Origin: Kribbella italica
GTDB lineage: Bacteria > Actinomycetota > Actinomycetes > Propionibacteriales > Kribbellaceae
Direction: 5' to 3'
DNA: 64,000 nt
NCBI RefSeq assembly: GCF_014205135.1
Contig: NZ_JACHMY010000001.1
Coordinates: 1,922,001 to 1,986,000 of the forward strand
The position numbers and the translations under genes were made by a program. The notes below the pieces were generated by a model, which was not told the origin of the DNA, searched no databases, and saw nothing but the letters and a program-made list of their open reading frames with translations. This document shows positions 16,255 through 24,346 of this stretch, piece by piece (positions within the stretch are counted from its first letter, which is position 1; each line of letters opens with the position of its first letter).

Positions 16255-17319
16255 ATGCAGCTCCCCGTAGTTCCTCCGGTCAAGCCGATGCTCGCCAAGC
16301 CGGTCAAGCAGATGCCGGACGGAGACGTCAGCTTCGAGCCGAAGTGGGACGGGTTCCGTTCCATCATCTTCCGCGACGGCGACGAGGTCGAGATCGGCAG
16401 CCGGAACGAGAAGCCGATGACGCGGTACTTCCCCGAGCTGGTCGAGGCGGTCAAGGCGAACCTGCCCGAGCGCTGCGTGATCGACGGCGAGATCGTGGTG
16501 GTCGGCGCCGAAGGCGACCGGCTCGACTTCGAGGTGCTGCAGCAGCGGATCCACCCCGCGGCGTCGCGGGTGAAGATGCTGTCCGAAACGACGCCGGCGC
16601 GGTTCGTCGCGTTCGACCTGCTCGCGCTCGGTGACGAGGACTACACGCAGCGACCGTTCGCCGAACGGCGTACGGCGTTGGAGAAGGCGCTCGCCCCGGC
16701 GAAGTCGCCGATCCACCTGACCCGGACGACGACCGACAAGGCGCTGGCGACCGAGTGGTTCCACCAGTTCGAGGGTGCCGGGCTGGACGGCGTGATCGCG
16801 AAACCGCTGGACGGTCTGTACGAGCCGGACAAGCGGACGATGTTCAAGATCAAGCACGAGCGCACGGCGGACTGCGTCGTCGCGGGCTACCGCGTGCACA
16901 AGAGCGGCCCGAACCGGATCGGCTCGCTGCTGCTCGGGCTGTTCAACGCCGAGGGCGCGCTGGCCAGCGTCGGCGTGATCGGCGCGTTCCCGATGGCGCG
17001 ACGCGAGGAACTGTTCGAGGAGATGCAGGAGCTCGTCACCGACTTCGACAACCACCCGTGGGCGTGGGCGAAGCAGGAGGAGGGCAACCGCACTCCCCGC
17101 AACGCCGAGGGCAGTCGCTGGCAGGCGGGTAAGGACCTGAGCTTCGTCCCGCTGCGGCCGGAGCGCGTCGTCGAGGTCCGGTACGACCACATGGAAGGCG
17201 TTCGCTTCCGTCACACCGCACAGTTCGTGCGCTGGCGCGACGACCGTACGCCGGAGTCCTGCACGTACGAGCAGCTCGAGGAGCCGGTGAAGTTCGCGCT
17301 CGACGACGTACTGGGCTGA
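16255..17319 (+). CDS. ligC: ATP-dependent DNA ligase (LigC-like)
   Basis: This 354-aa ligase seals DNA nicks using ATP. The nucleotidyltransferase domain begins LAKPV...SFEPKWDGFRSI, whose lysine is the adenylated residue of motif I. IDGEIVV, FVAFDLLALG, GVIAKPLDGLYEPDKR and MFKIKHERTADCVV correspond to later motifs, followed by an OB-fold. Length and motifs match the LigC/D-type ligases of actinobacteria used in repair, rather than the NAD-dependent replicative ligase. No Ku or polymerase gene is adjacent. It ends directly against the GH3 gene, stop codon to stop codon. Confidence 0.88.
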   Translation: MQLPVVPPVKPMLAKPVKQMPDGDVSFEPKWDGFRSIIFRDGDEVEIGSRNEKPMTRYFPELVEAVKANLPERCVIDGEIVVVGAEGDRLDFEVLQQRIHPAASRVKMLSETTPARFVAFDLLALGDEDYTQRPFAERRTALEKALAPAKSPIHLTRTTTDKALATEWFHQFEGAGLDGVIAKPLDGLYEPDKRTMFKIKHERTADCVVAGYRVHKSGPNRIGSLLLGLFNAEGALASVGVIGAFPMARREELFEEMQELVTDFDNHPWAWAKQEEGNRTPRNAEGSRWQAGKDLSFVPLRPERVVEVRYDHMEGVRFRHTAQFVRWRDDRTPESCTYEQLEEPVKFALDDVLG

Positions 17320-19731
17320 CTAGATCCTGGTCAGCAACTGCTGGAGGCTCTCTGGGGTCAGGCCGAGACCGGGGAACGACGCGATGCTGCTGATCGGGAA
17401 GTTGCCGATCAGCTTCAGCAGGTCCGGGCTGGCCAGGATGCCCCGCGGGTTGCCGTCGGCATCGACCCCGATCAGCTCCCGCAGCGCCACGGCGCCGGCC
17501 GGGTGCTCCAGCCACTCCTCGAGCGTGGCCATCTCGTCGAGGTGGGGGAGCAGGGGCGGCGCGTCGATGTCGACGGTCGTCGTCAGGCGCAGGTCGCGGG
17601 AGGACGCGCCGACGGAGAACTCGAAAGCGCCGCCTTCGACGACCCAGCGACCGTGCTGCGTCGACCAGTACGAGAGGTCGCGGGCGCTCAGGGTGAAGTT
17701 GACGTCGACACTCTCGCCGGGGTCCAGGGAGAGCTTCACGAAGCCTTTCAGCTCACGGACCGGACGCCGGACACGGGCGACCGGATCGCCGACGTACAAC
17801 TGCACGACTTCCTGGCCGGCGCGGTCGCCGGTGTTGGTAACCCTGCAGTTGAGGTTGACCCCAAGGTCGTCGTCGACGGTCACCGTCAGATCGTCGTACG
17901 CGAAGGTGGTGTACGACAGGCCGTGGCCGAACGGGTAGCTGACGTCGCGCCCGACCGCGTCGTACCCGCGGTACCCGACGTACACGCCCTCGCCGTAGCG
18001 GACCTGACCGTGCTCGCCGGGGAAGTTGAGGTACGCCGGGGTGTCCTCGAGCCGAAGCGGCAATGTCTCGGCGAGGCGGCCGGAGGGGTTGACCTTGCCG
18101 AGCAGTACGTCGGCAACGGCACCGCCGGAGGCTTGACCGGCGAGCCAGCACTCGACGATCGCCGCTGGGTGCCGCTCCCACGGCGCTAGTCGTACGGCGG
18201 ATCCGTTGCTCAGGACAACGATCAGGCGGAGGTGTGCTGCCGCCAGCCGGTCGAGCAGGGCGAGCTGGTTGGCGGGGAGGTCGAGGTGGGTGCGATCGAA
18301 ACCCTCGGACTCTTCTGCGGCCGGGAGGCCGAGGAAGACAAGTACGTGGGATGCACGAGAGGCAAGCCCGACAGCCTCATCAGCAAGCTCTGTGCCACTG
18401 TCACCGCCACCGTCAGTACTCCCACTGCTGTCACCGCCGTCACCAGCGCCACCGTCACCGGCTGCCTCGCCGATGGTGAACCCAGCGGCGAACTCCAGCG
18501 GGACATCGGCCGGCAGCGCGGCCCGGAGCTCGTCGAAGGCGCTTTCCACCCGCGTCGGGTTGACCTGCGAGCTGCCTGCACCCTGATAGCGCGCCGTCCG
18601 GGCGAACTCGCCAATCACCGCAACCAGTTCGCCAGCCGCCGGCTCCAAGGGCAGCGCCGCGTTCTCGTTCTTCAGCAGGACGATGCTCGCGCCCGCGGCC
18701 TCACGGGCGAGCGCGTGGTGCTCATCGAGGTCGAAAGTCCCGGGCGCGAACGAGTCCTGGACGACTGACTCAGCCCGTTCCGAGGTGTCGGCGGCAGTCG
18801 ACGTGCCGCCCTGATTCGGAGTGCCGGCCGGGTTCGACGTGCCGACCGCGTGCTCGCCGGCTGCCGCGCGCGACGCCAACTGGAGCATTCGTTCCACCGC
18901 TCGATCCAGCACAGCTTCGTCGAGCGCACCCGATGCCACGGCCGCGACGATCGCCGCGTCGCTGATCCCCAGCTTCGGCGGCATCTCCAGGTCGAGCCCG
19001 GCCGCCAGCGCCGCGACCCGGTCGTGCACGGCACCCCAGTCGGACATCACCAGCCCGTCGAAACCCCACTCGTCACGCAGTACGTCGGTCAGCAGCCAGT
19101 GATTCTCCGACGCGTAGACACCGTTGATGCGGTTGTACGAACACATCACCGTCCACGGCCGGGCGCTGCGCACCACGTACTCGAAGCCGGCCAAGTAGAT
19201 CTCTCGCAGCGTCCGCTCGTCGACCTCGGCACTGACGCGCAACCGATCGGTCTCCTGGTTGTTCACCGCGAAGTGCTTGAGCGAGGCACCGACACCTTGG
19301 CTCTGCAGCCCGTCGACCAGTGCCGCACCGAGCACACCGGAGATCAGCGGATCCTCGGACAGGTACTCGAAGTTCCGCCCACACAGCGGCGACCGCTTGA
19401 TGTTGATCCCCGGTCCGAGCACCACCGCGACACCTTGAGCCCGCGCCTCGACGCCGATGGCAGCGCCAACTCGCCGTACGAGGTCGACGTCCCAGGACGA
19501 CCCCAGCGCACTCGCGGTCGGGAAACAAGTCGCGGGCAGACTCCCGCCGATCCCCACATGATCGCCTTCATCCGGCTGCCGCCGCAGGCCGTGCGGCCCG
19601 TCGGCCACCATCACCGCCGGTACGCCGAGCCGCTCGACCGCCGCGGTGTGCCAGAAGTCCGCCCCAAGACAAAGCGCCGCCTTCTCCTCAACCGTCAACT
19701 GCCCCAAGATCGCGCCCACCTCGTCAACCAT
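17320..19731 (-). CDS. Glycoside hydrolase family 3 (beta-glucosidase-like)
   Basis: This 803-aa enzyme should hydrolyse terminal beta-linked sugars. The N-terminal barrel contains KHFAVNNQETDR and the nucleophile motif GLVMSDWGAVHD (Asp about residue 239). The alpha/beta sandwich and C-terminal Fn3-like domain (GHGLSYTTFAYDDL through SARDLSYW) follow. There is no signal peptide, so it is cytoplasmic. Two oddities are visible: a Thr/Gly/Asn-rich insert after the barrel plus a Gly/Asp/Ser-rich insert (DGGAGDGGDSSGSTDGGG) in the sandwich, and an extra C-terminal module of about 75 residues after the Fn3-like domain. The exact substrate is not deducible. Confidence 0.87.
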   Translation of the reverse strand: MVDEVGAILGQLTVEEKAALCLGADFWHTAAVERLGVPAVMVADGPHGLRRQPDEGDHVGIGGSLPATCFPTASALGSSWDVDLVRRVGAAIGVEARAQGVAVVLGPGINIKRSPLCGRNFEYLSEDPLISGVLGAALVDGLQSQGVGASLKHFAVNNQETDRLRVSAEVDERTLREIYLAGFEYVVRSARPWTVMCSYNRINGVYASENHWLLTDVLRDEWGFDGLVMSDWGAVHDRVAALAAGLDLEMPPKLGISDAAIVAAVASGALDEAVLDRAVERMLQLASRAAAGEHAVGTSNPAGTPNQGGTSTAADTSERAESVVQDSFAPGTFDLDEHHALAREAAGASIVLLKNENAALPLEPAAGELVAVIGEFARTARYQGAGSSQVNPTRVESAFDELRAALPADVPLEFAAGFTIGEAAGDGGAGDGGDSSGSTDGGGDSGTELADEAVGLASRASHVLVFLGLPAAEESEGFDRTHLDLPANQLALLDRLAAAHLRLIVVLSNGSAVRLAPWERHPAAIVECWLAGQASGGAVADVLLGKVNPSGRLAETLPLRLEDTPAYLNFPGEHGQVRYGEGVYVGYRGYDAVGRDVSYPFGHGLSYTTFAYDDLTVTVDDDLGVNLNCRVTNTGDRAGQEVVQLYVGDPVARVRRPVRELKGFVKLSLDPGESVDVNFTLSARDLSYWSTQHGRWVVEGGAFEFSVGASSRDLRLTTTVDIDAPPLLPHLDEMATLEEWLEHPAGAVALRELIGVDADGNPRGILASPDLLKLIGNFPISSIASFPGLGLTPESLQQLLTRI

Positions 19732-20755
19732 CTGATCAGCTAACCACCCCCACCGAACTCACGGCGGGACACGAACGGAGAGGAAAGTGGCACCCGGCTG
19801 CGGAGGGGCACCGACGCCCACCACTGACCAACCCGCGCCGACCACCCACCCGCACGGCGTGTCGACGGCGTGTCGCCGCCGCGCCTGCAGGTTGGACAGT
19901 GGTGGGCGTCGCAGGCCCGCCGCAGCCGATCGAGCGAGGCCGGACCACGCGGGCGACTCCTGCGGCTGTTTGAAGAACTACTGGGCCGCGGGCCCGGCGC
20001 TCCACCAACCGGGCTGACCACCACCCGCAGGGCGTGTCGCCGCAGTGCATGCAGGTTGGACGGTGGTGGGTGTCGCAGGCCCGCCACGGCCGGTCGAGCG
20101 AGGCCGGACCCCGCGAGCGACTGCTGCGGCTCCGCGAAGACCCGGCGGGTCGCGGGCCGGTGGCCGGGCGCAGCCCTGGGCCGAGCCAGCTCCGGCGCTG
20201 CGGGCTGAGCCGGTAGGGCGGTCGCTCGGCTGCATCTGATCGGGTGCCGCGATCCTCGTCTCGGCCGGCACCGCGGTCGAGGGCTCGTCCCGCCTGCTTG
20301 GTTGGTGACCGTCCTGCGCACGGCCAACCAGGCCGCTCGGGCCGGACACTCGCCTGTACGCCGGGAGCGAGCGATCCGACGCTGTCGCGGTGGTCCAGGT
20401 CGAGGTCGAGGTCGACCAGCCCAGCGGTGCCCTCACCGCAACGGGACGCCGCTGCTGGGCGAGCGATCGGCTGCACGACCGGCGGCCGGGGCACGACCGG
20501 TGGCCGGGGCACGACCGGTGGCCGGGCAACCCATCGGCTGCACAACCGGCGGCTGGGTAACCCGTCGGCTAGGCAACCCAGCGGCCCGGGCAACCGAGCG
20601 GCCCGGGCACCGAGCGGCCGGGTGATCGGCGGCCGGGGAACCGGTGACTGGGTAATCGGCGACTGGGCAAGTGACTGAGCAATGGCGGGTGCGAGCGGCG
20701 GGTGTGCGAGCGGGCGTGCTGGACAGTGAACCGCTGGTCAGCGGACAATTCCGGA
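19732..20755. repeat. Non-coding tract with a diverged long direct repeat and a 16-bp tandem tract
   Basis: No frame here looks coding. Two diverged copies of a unit of roughly 115-125 bp begin near 19853 and 20028. Each contains TGCAGGTTGGAC, GTCGCAGGCCCGCC and TCGAGCGAGGCCGGACC. An inverted partner of the GGTTGGAC core sits at 19817-19833. From about 20480 to 20690 there is a degenerate tandem array with a period of about 16 bp, built on CGGCGGCCGGGCAACC. The tract separates the GH3 gene from the FHA gene and was probably built by repeat expansion. Confidence 0.6.
20720..20749 (+). promoter_or_regulatory. Promoter of the FHA gene, leaderless
   Basis: TGGACA (20720-20725) and GACAAT (20744-20749) are separated by 18 bp and lie 6 nt before ATG 20756, with no Shine-Dalgarno. 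The layout predicts a transcript starting on or next to the start codon. Confidence 0.45.
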
Positions 20756-21298
20756 ATGACCTCCGGCCTGGAACTCACGCGTCCCTCGGACCGTGAGCGG
20801 GACGCTGCGCTGGAGATCCTCCGCGAGGGCGCCGGTACCGGGCGGTTGTCGCAGGACACCTTCGTACGCCGGATGAACTTCGTGCTCGGTGCGCAGAGCC
20901 GTAGCGAGTTGCGCGACGCCACGCACGATCTGCCGGGCCGTGAGCCGCGGGCGATCGCGTGGTTGCGTGAGCTGGTCTCCAAGATCCCGCACGTCTCGCT
21001 GACCCCCAGAGCGAAGTCGGCGTCGCTGCCGGGCCTGGCTCTGCCGCCCGCCGGCTCGCCGACGATCCGGATCGGTCGCGGCCCGGGGGCCACGCTGCGC
21101 ATCGCCGATGCCTCGGTCTCCCGCCGGCACGCCGAACTGCGGCACGTCGGCAACGGCTGGATGGTGCGCGACCTCAACTCGATGAACGGCACCCACCTGA
21201 ACGGCTCGCGGATCACCTCCCCGACCGCAGTCCGCGCCGGCGACATCCTCCAGTTCGGCTCGGTCCTCTACACCCTCACCTGGTCCGACTTCCGCTGA
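20756..21298 (+). CDS. DUF1707-like and FHA domain protein
   Basis: This 180-aa cytoplasmic protein has an N-terminal DUF1707/SHOCT-like module (LTRPSDRERDAALEILREG, about 6-60). A C-terminal FHA domain (about 100-178) carries the phosphothreonine-binding residues in IRIGRGPGATLRIADASVSRRHAEL and RDLNSMNGTHLNG. FHA domains bind proteins phosphorylated by Ser/Thr kinases; no kinase gene is in the window. It is an isolated gene between two repeat tracts. The start at ATG 20756 fits the promoter above and the usual family N-terminus. Confidence 0.8.
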   Translation: MTSGLELTRPSDRERDAALEILREGAGTGRLSQDTFVRRMNFVLGAQSRSELRDATHDLPGREPRAIAWLRELVSKIPHVSLTPRAKSASLPGLALPPAGSPTIRIGRGPGATLRIADASVSRRHAELRHVGNGWMVRDLNSMNGTHLNGSRITSPTAVRAGDILQFGSVLYTLTWSDFR

Positions 21299-22070
21299 CC
21301 ACGGACCTGGTACGCCGCACCTGATGCTCGTACGCCGTGCCTCGGCCCGGGCAAGCCGGACCTGGGCCTCGCGTGCGCCGGACCTCGGCCCTCGTACGCC
21401 GGACCTGGGTCCCGCGCATGTCAGCCCGGAGCCCCGTGCTCCGGGCCGGAGCCCGTGCGCTGGACCTGAGCCCGTACACCGGACCTGAGCCCCGTACGCC
21501 GGGCGGATGCCGACGTACGCCCGACCTGCGCTCGTATGCGCCGGACCTCCGCCATGGGATGCCGGACCTGAGGCACGCACGCCCGACCCGGGGTTCGTGT
21601 GCGCCCGACCTCGGCCGTGGGATGCCGGACCTGTGCCACATACGCCCGACCTGGGCCCGTGTGCGCGGACCGAGGCCCGCGTTCGCCCGACCTGGGCTCG
21701 TGTGCGCGGACCGAGGCCGCGTCCGCCCGACCTGGGCTCGTGTGCGCCGGGCTGAGTCCCACGATCGCCGACCTGGGCTCGCGCGCCGGACCGAGGTACG
21801 ACCAGGTGCCGGATGATCTGCCACACATGCTGTGCCGGCCGCGTGGGTCGAGCCCGTGGACGGCCCGGCGATCTCGGTCCGCAGACCTGGGCTCGTGTGC
21901 GCCGGACCGAGGTCCACGTACAACCAGCTTCCGGATGATCTGCCAGATGGTGTGCCGGCTGCGTGGGTCGAGCCCGGTGGACGGTCTGCCGGCGATCACG
22001 TTCGCCGACCTGGGCTCGTGTGCGCCAGACCGAGGGCCCGGTCGCCGACCGGGGATCGTTTGGGTCGGAC
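21299..22070. repeat. Degenerate short-repeat array with 122-bp tandem duplication
   Basis: About 770 bp are built from variants of CGGACCTGGGCTCGTGTGCGC and GCCGGACCGAGG, recurring every 25-45 bp with irregular spacing. Near the right end the array contains a larger duplication: CCGGATGATCTGCCA occurs at 21809 and 21931, giving a 122-bp period that includes GCGTGGGTCGAGCCCG. Long frames on both strands translate to proline/arginine/serine repeats and are artefacts. No CRISPR-like constant repeat with unique spacers is seen. The array touches the stop codon of the PIN gene. Confidence 0.65.
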
Positions 22071-23273
22071 CTACAGCTCGCGCTCAGGTGGTTTCGGCGT
22101 TTGGGGTGTATGCGCCTTCTCCGGCGAACTCGTCTTTCGGCCGGCAGGAGCCTTCGTCCCCGCTCCCGCGACCCCGTCGAAGGCGAGCGCGCTCGCGGCC
22201 TTGGCCTGTGGATCGACCGCCGCCGCCTGGGCAGCGCCCTCCCCGGACTGCGTCGGCGGCTGCGCCGACTGCGAGGAGCCCTCACCGGACTGTGTCGGCC
22301 CAGCCGTCGACTGGGTGGCGCCCGGTTCAGGTTGAGTGGCTGTGTCCTGGGACTGTGTTGCGACCTCCGGCCGCGCGCCGGCCTCGGCCGACTGCGCGGA
22401 GCCGGCCTGCTCTTGCGCCCCGACCCCGGACCCCGCCCCAGCCCTCGGCTGTGTGCCGGCCTCCGCCGACCGCGCGGAGCCGGCCTGCGCTCCGGCCTCG
22501 GGCTCCGTCCCAACCCCCGGTCGCCCGATCTCCGGCTGCGCGCCGATCGCCGGCTGCGAGCCGGCCTCGGTCGACCGCGCCGAGCCGCTCTGCTCCTGCG
22601 CCCCGACCCCGGACTCCGCCTCAACCCCCGGCCGCCCGGCCTCCTCCGACCGGCTCGCACCCTGCTCGTTCTGTCGTCCTTGCGTGAGCTGCGGGGACGT
22701 CCCGCGGTCCTGCTCGGGGACCACCGAGTTCAGGGTCTGGGCGAAACCCCTCAGATCCTGCTGCTTGGCCATCTTGTCGATCAGGGCGGATACCGTGTTC
22801 GGGTCGCGCTGGTTGCGGCCGACCATTTCTCGCATCGCCTCGACCATCCGCGCGGGGTTCTCGCGGGTCAGGTCGGACAGGAACTTGGACAGGCGCTGGA
22901 CCTGCATGGCGTGGGGTCCGGTGCTGGGTGGGTTGAAGTCCTTGGTGTTCTCGGTGACGAGGACCGTCGAGTTCGAGTGCACGGCGCCGGCGAGGACGTG
23001 CTTGTCCTTCGGGTCGGCCTGCATCTGCTGCTCGAGGCTGTCGATGCGCTCGACCATCGCCTGTGGGAAGGCCTGGTTCATCTGTGCGATCCGGCGTTCG
23101 ATCGCGCCGGCCGGCAGCCCCTGGGGAGCGTTGCGGCGGACCTCGTCCATCACCTCGGCGTTCCACCGTGGCTGGAACTCGTCGCGGAACGCGAGCGTCA
23201 GCAGGACGTCGGTCTGCAGCGAACCGCGCAGGACGTTGGCGTCGAGAAAGGCGCGCCGGGACGGATCGGCCAC
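22071..23273 (-). CDS. PIN-domain protein with a long low-complexity tail
   Basis: This 400-aa protein has a PIN-like nuclease domain in the first 120 residues. The expected acidic residues are present: FLDANVL (Asp about 11), VMDEVRR (Glu about 44), DPKDKHVLAGAV (Asp about 90) and TENTKDF. VapC-type PIN proteins are metal-dependent RNases. Residues about 180-380 are a repetitive Ala/Gly/Gln/Glu/Ser region with two copies of a SGVGAQEQ-SGSARSTEAG-like block. The ATG lies 3 nt after the stop of the upstream antitoxin-like gene, as in a toxin-antitoxin operon. Confidence 0.7.
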   Translation of the reverse strand: MADPSRRAFLDANVLRGSLQTDVLLTLAFRDEFQPRWNAEVMDEVRRNAPQGLPAGAIERRIAQMNQAFPQAMVERIDSLEQQMQADPKDKHVLAGAVHSNSTVLVTENTKDFNPPSTGPHAMQVQRLSKFLSDLTRENPARMVEAMREMVGRNQRDPNTVSALIDKMAKQQDLRGFAQTLNSVVPEQDRGTSPQLTQGRQNEQGASRSEEAGRPGVEAESGVGAQEQSGSARSTEAGSQPAIGAQPEIGRPGVGTEPEAGAQAGSARSAEAGTQPRAGAGSGVGAQEQAGSAQSAEAGARPEVATQSQDTATQPEPGATQSTAGPTQSGEGSSQSAQPPTQSGEGAAQAAAVDPQAKAASALAFDGVAGAGTKAPAGRKTSSPEKAHTPQTPKPPEREL

Positions 23274-23276
23274 CGG

Positions 23277-23840
23277 CTATCCCCGCCGACCCGAGCCGCC
23301 TGGTCCACCCGAACCACCCGAACCACGCGAGCCGCCCGGTCCACCCGAACCACCAGAGCCGCCCGGTCCACCCGAGCCACCAGAACCCTCCCAGCCACCC
23401 GAAGACTCCGAACCACCAGAACCCTCCGAGCCCGGATCCGCATCGTAGTCCGACTCGGCGAGCATCTGATCCAGGATCGACCGCTGCCGCGCCTTCAAGG
23501 CCCGCTTGAACGCCAGCGCGTCCTCCAGTCGCACCCAGTCGACCGATTCGTCGGACCGGAACGCCAGCTGCCCGGAGGCGGCGTACGAGCGCAGTTCGTC
23601 CTCGGCCATCCCGATCGCGGCGGCCGCCTCACGGATCGGCAGTTCGTGCCGCAGCGCGGTGACCTGCACGGCGAGCCCTTCGCGCAGGGCGGTCTCGACG
23701 AACCGGAGGGCTTCGATCACCTTCGGCGGTACGTCGTAACGGTTGCCCTCGGCATCGATGATGGCCGGTCCGGCGGGCACCAGGTTGCGCTCGGCGGCGG
23801 ACAGCAGGAACACCTCGGACTGACTCGGCAGGACCTCCAT
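23277..23840 (-). CDS. Antitoxin-like DNA-binding protein with collagen-like tail
   Basis: This 187-aa protein has an N-terminal domain (SQSEVFLLSAAERNLVPAGP, DVPPKVIEALRFVETALREG). It is followed by an excisionase/MerR-like helix-turn-helix (LPIREAAAAIGMAEDELRSY, about 68-110, then the wing and VRLEDALAFKRAL). The C-terminal 55 residues are almost only Gly, Ser, Pro and Glu in GGSGGPGGS repeats, which is unusual for an antitoxin. It is coupled to the PIN gene. The start ATG 23840 lies 7 nt after TAAGCT, suggesting its own leaderless promoter. Confidence 0.65.
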   Translation of the reverse strand: MEVLPSQSEVFLLSAAERNLVPAGPAIIDAEGNRYDVPPKVIEALRFVETALREGLAVQVTALRHELPIREAAAAIGMAEDELRSYAASGQLAFRSDESVDWVRLEDALAFKRALKARQRSILDQMLAESDYDADPGSEGSGGSESSGGWEGSGGSGGPGGSGGSGGPGGSRGSGGSGGPGGSGRRG

Positions 23841-23847
23841 GGCGGAA

Positions 23848-23853
23848 AGCTTA
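23848..23853 (-). promoter_or_regulatory. Candidate -10 for the second antitoxin-like gene
   Basis: On the minus strand, TAAGCT is followed by TTCCGCC and then ATG. The first antitoxin-like gene has TACGCT, CCCCGCC, ATG in the same layout, so the promoter was probably duplicated together with the gene. Confidence 0.4.
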
Positions 23854-23876
23854 CGTGACCAGGAGTTCCACCCGGC

Positions 23877-24284
23877 CTACCACTTGTCCGCTTCGAGCTC
23901 CTCCTCGTAGGCGTCGATCGCGGCCTCCCGCCGGGACGCCCGGATCCGCCGTTGCAGCTGCAGCACCTGGTCCAGCTGGACCCACTCGTCGGAATCGTCA
24001 GGCCCCAACGGCACGCCGCTGGCCGGCAGGGCGGAGCGCACCTGCTCCTCGGACAGTTCCGCCGCCAGCGCGGCCTCCCGCAGCGGCAGCTCGTGCCGCA
24101 GCAGCGAGACCTGTACGGCGTACCCCTCGCGCAGTGCGGTCTCCACGTAGTGCAGCGCGTCGAGCGCCTTCGGCGGTACGTCGCGGCGGTGGCCCGCGGT
24201 GTCGACGATCGCCGGACCGTCGGGCACCAGGCGGCGCTCATCGCCGGAGATCATGAAGATCTCGGACTGGCTGGGCACATCCAT
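23877..24284 (-). CDS. Antitoxin-like DNA-binding protein, first paralog
   Basis: This 135-aa protein is clearly homologous to the next gene. Shared blocks are SQSE-F-IS--ER-LVP-GPAI-D, DVPPK-x-AL-x-VETALREG, AVQV-LRHELP-REAA, and a C-terminal EWVQLDQVLQLQRRI. It contains the same HTH but ends in an acidic tail (AYEEELEADKW) rather than the Gly-rich tail. It is the first gene of the three-gene operon. The start ATG 24284 follows TACGCT by 7 nt. It may be a second antitoxin or a regulator of the operon. Confidence 0.65.
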   Translation of the reverse strand: MDVPSQSEIFMISGDERRLVPDGPAIVDTAGHRRDVPPKALDALHYVETALREGYAVQVSLLRHELPLREAALAAELSEEQVRSALPASGVPLGPDDSDEWVQLDQVLQLQRRIRASRREAAIDAYEEELEADKW

Positions 24285-24291
24285 GGCGGGG

Positions 24292-24297
24292 AGCGTA
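24292..24297 (-). promoter_or_regulatory. Candidate -10 for the PIN operon
   Basis: TACGCT on the minus strand ends 7 nt before the ATG of the first antitoxin-like gene, with no ribosome binding site. Leaderless transcription of the operon is predicted. Confidence 0.4.
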
Positions 24298-24346
24298 CGG
24301 GACGCGGCCGTACGACGACCCGGCCTCGGAAGTCACAAGTCGGTGT

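Noticed and set aside
19736..20593. Minus-strand frame with Cys/His-rich peptides such as CDTHHRPTC
   Set aside because: The pattern comes from the diverged DNA repeat and is not kept in phase between copies; no ribosome binding site or conserved domain.
21299..22070. CRISPR array
   Set aside because: Repeat copies differ from each other, spacing is irregular, there are no unique spacers of uniform length, and no cas genes are near.
20738..22660. 640-aa minus-strand open frame across the repeat array and the PIN gene tail
   Set aside because: It reads arginine/proline/serine repeats, overlaps the FHA and PIN genes in other frames, and reflects lack of stop codons in G+C-rich repeats.
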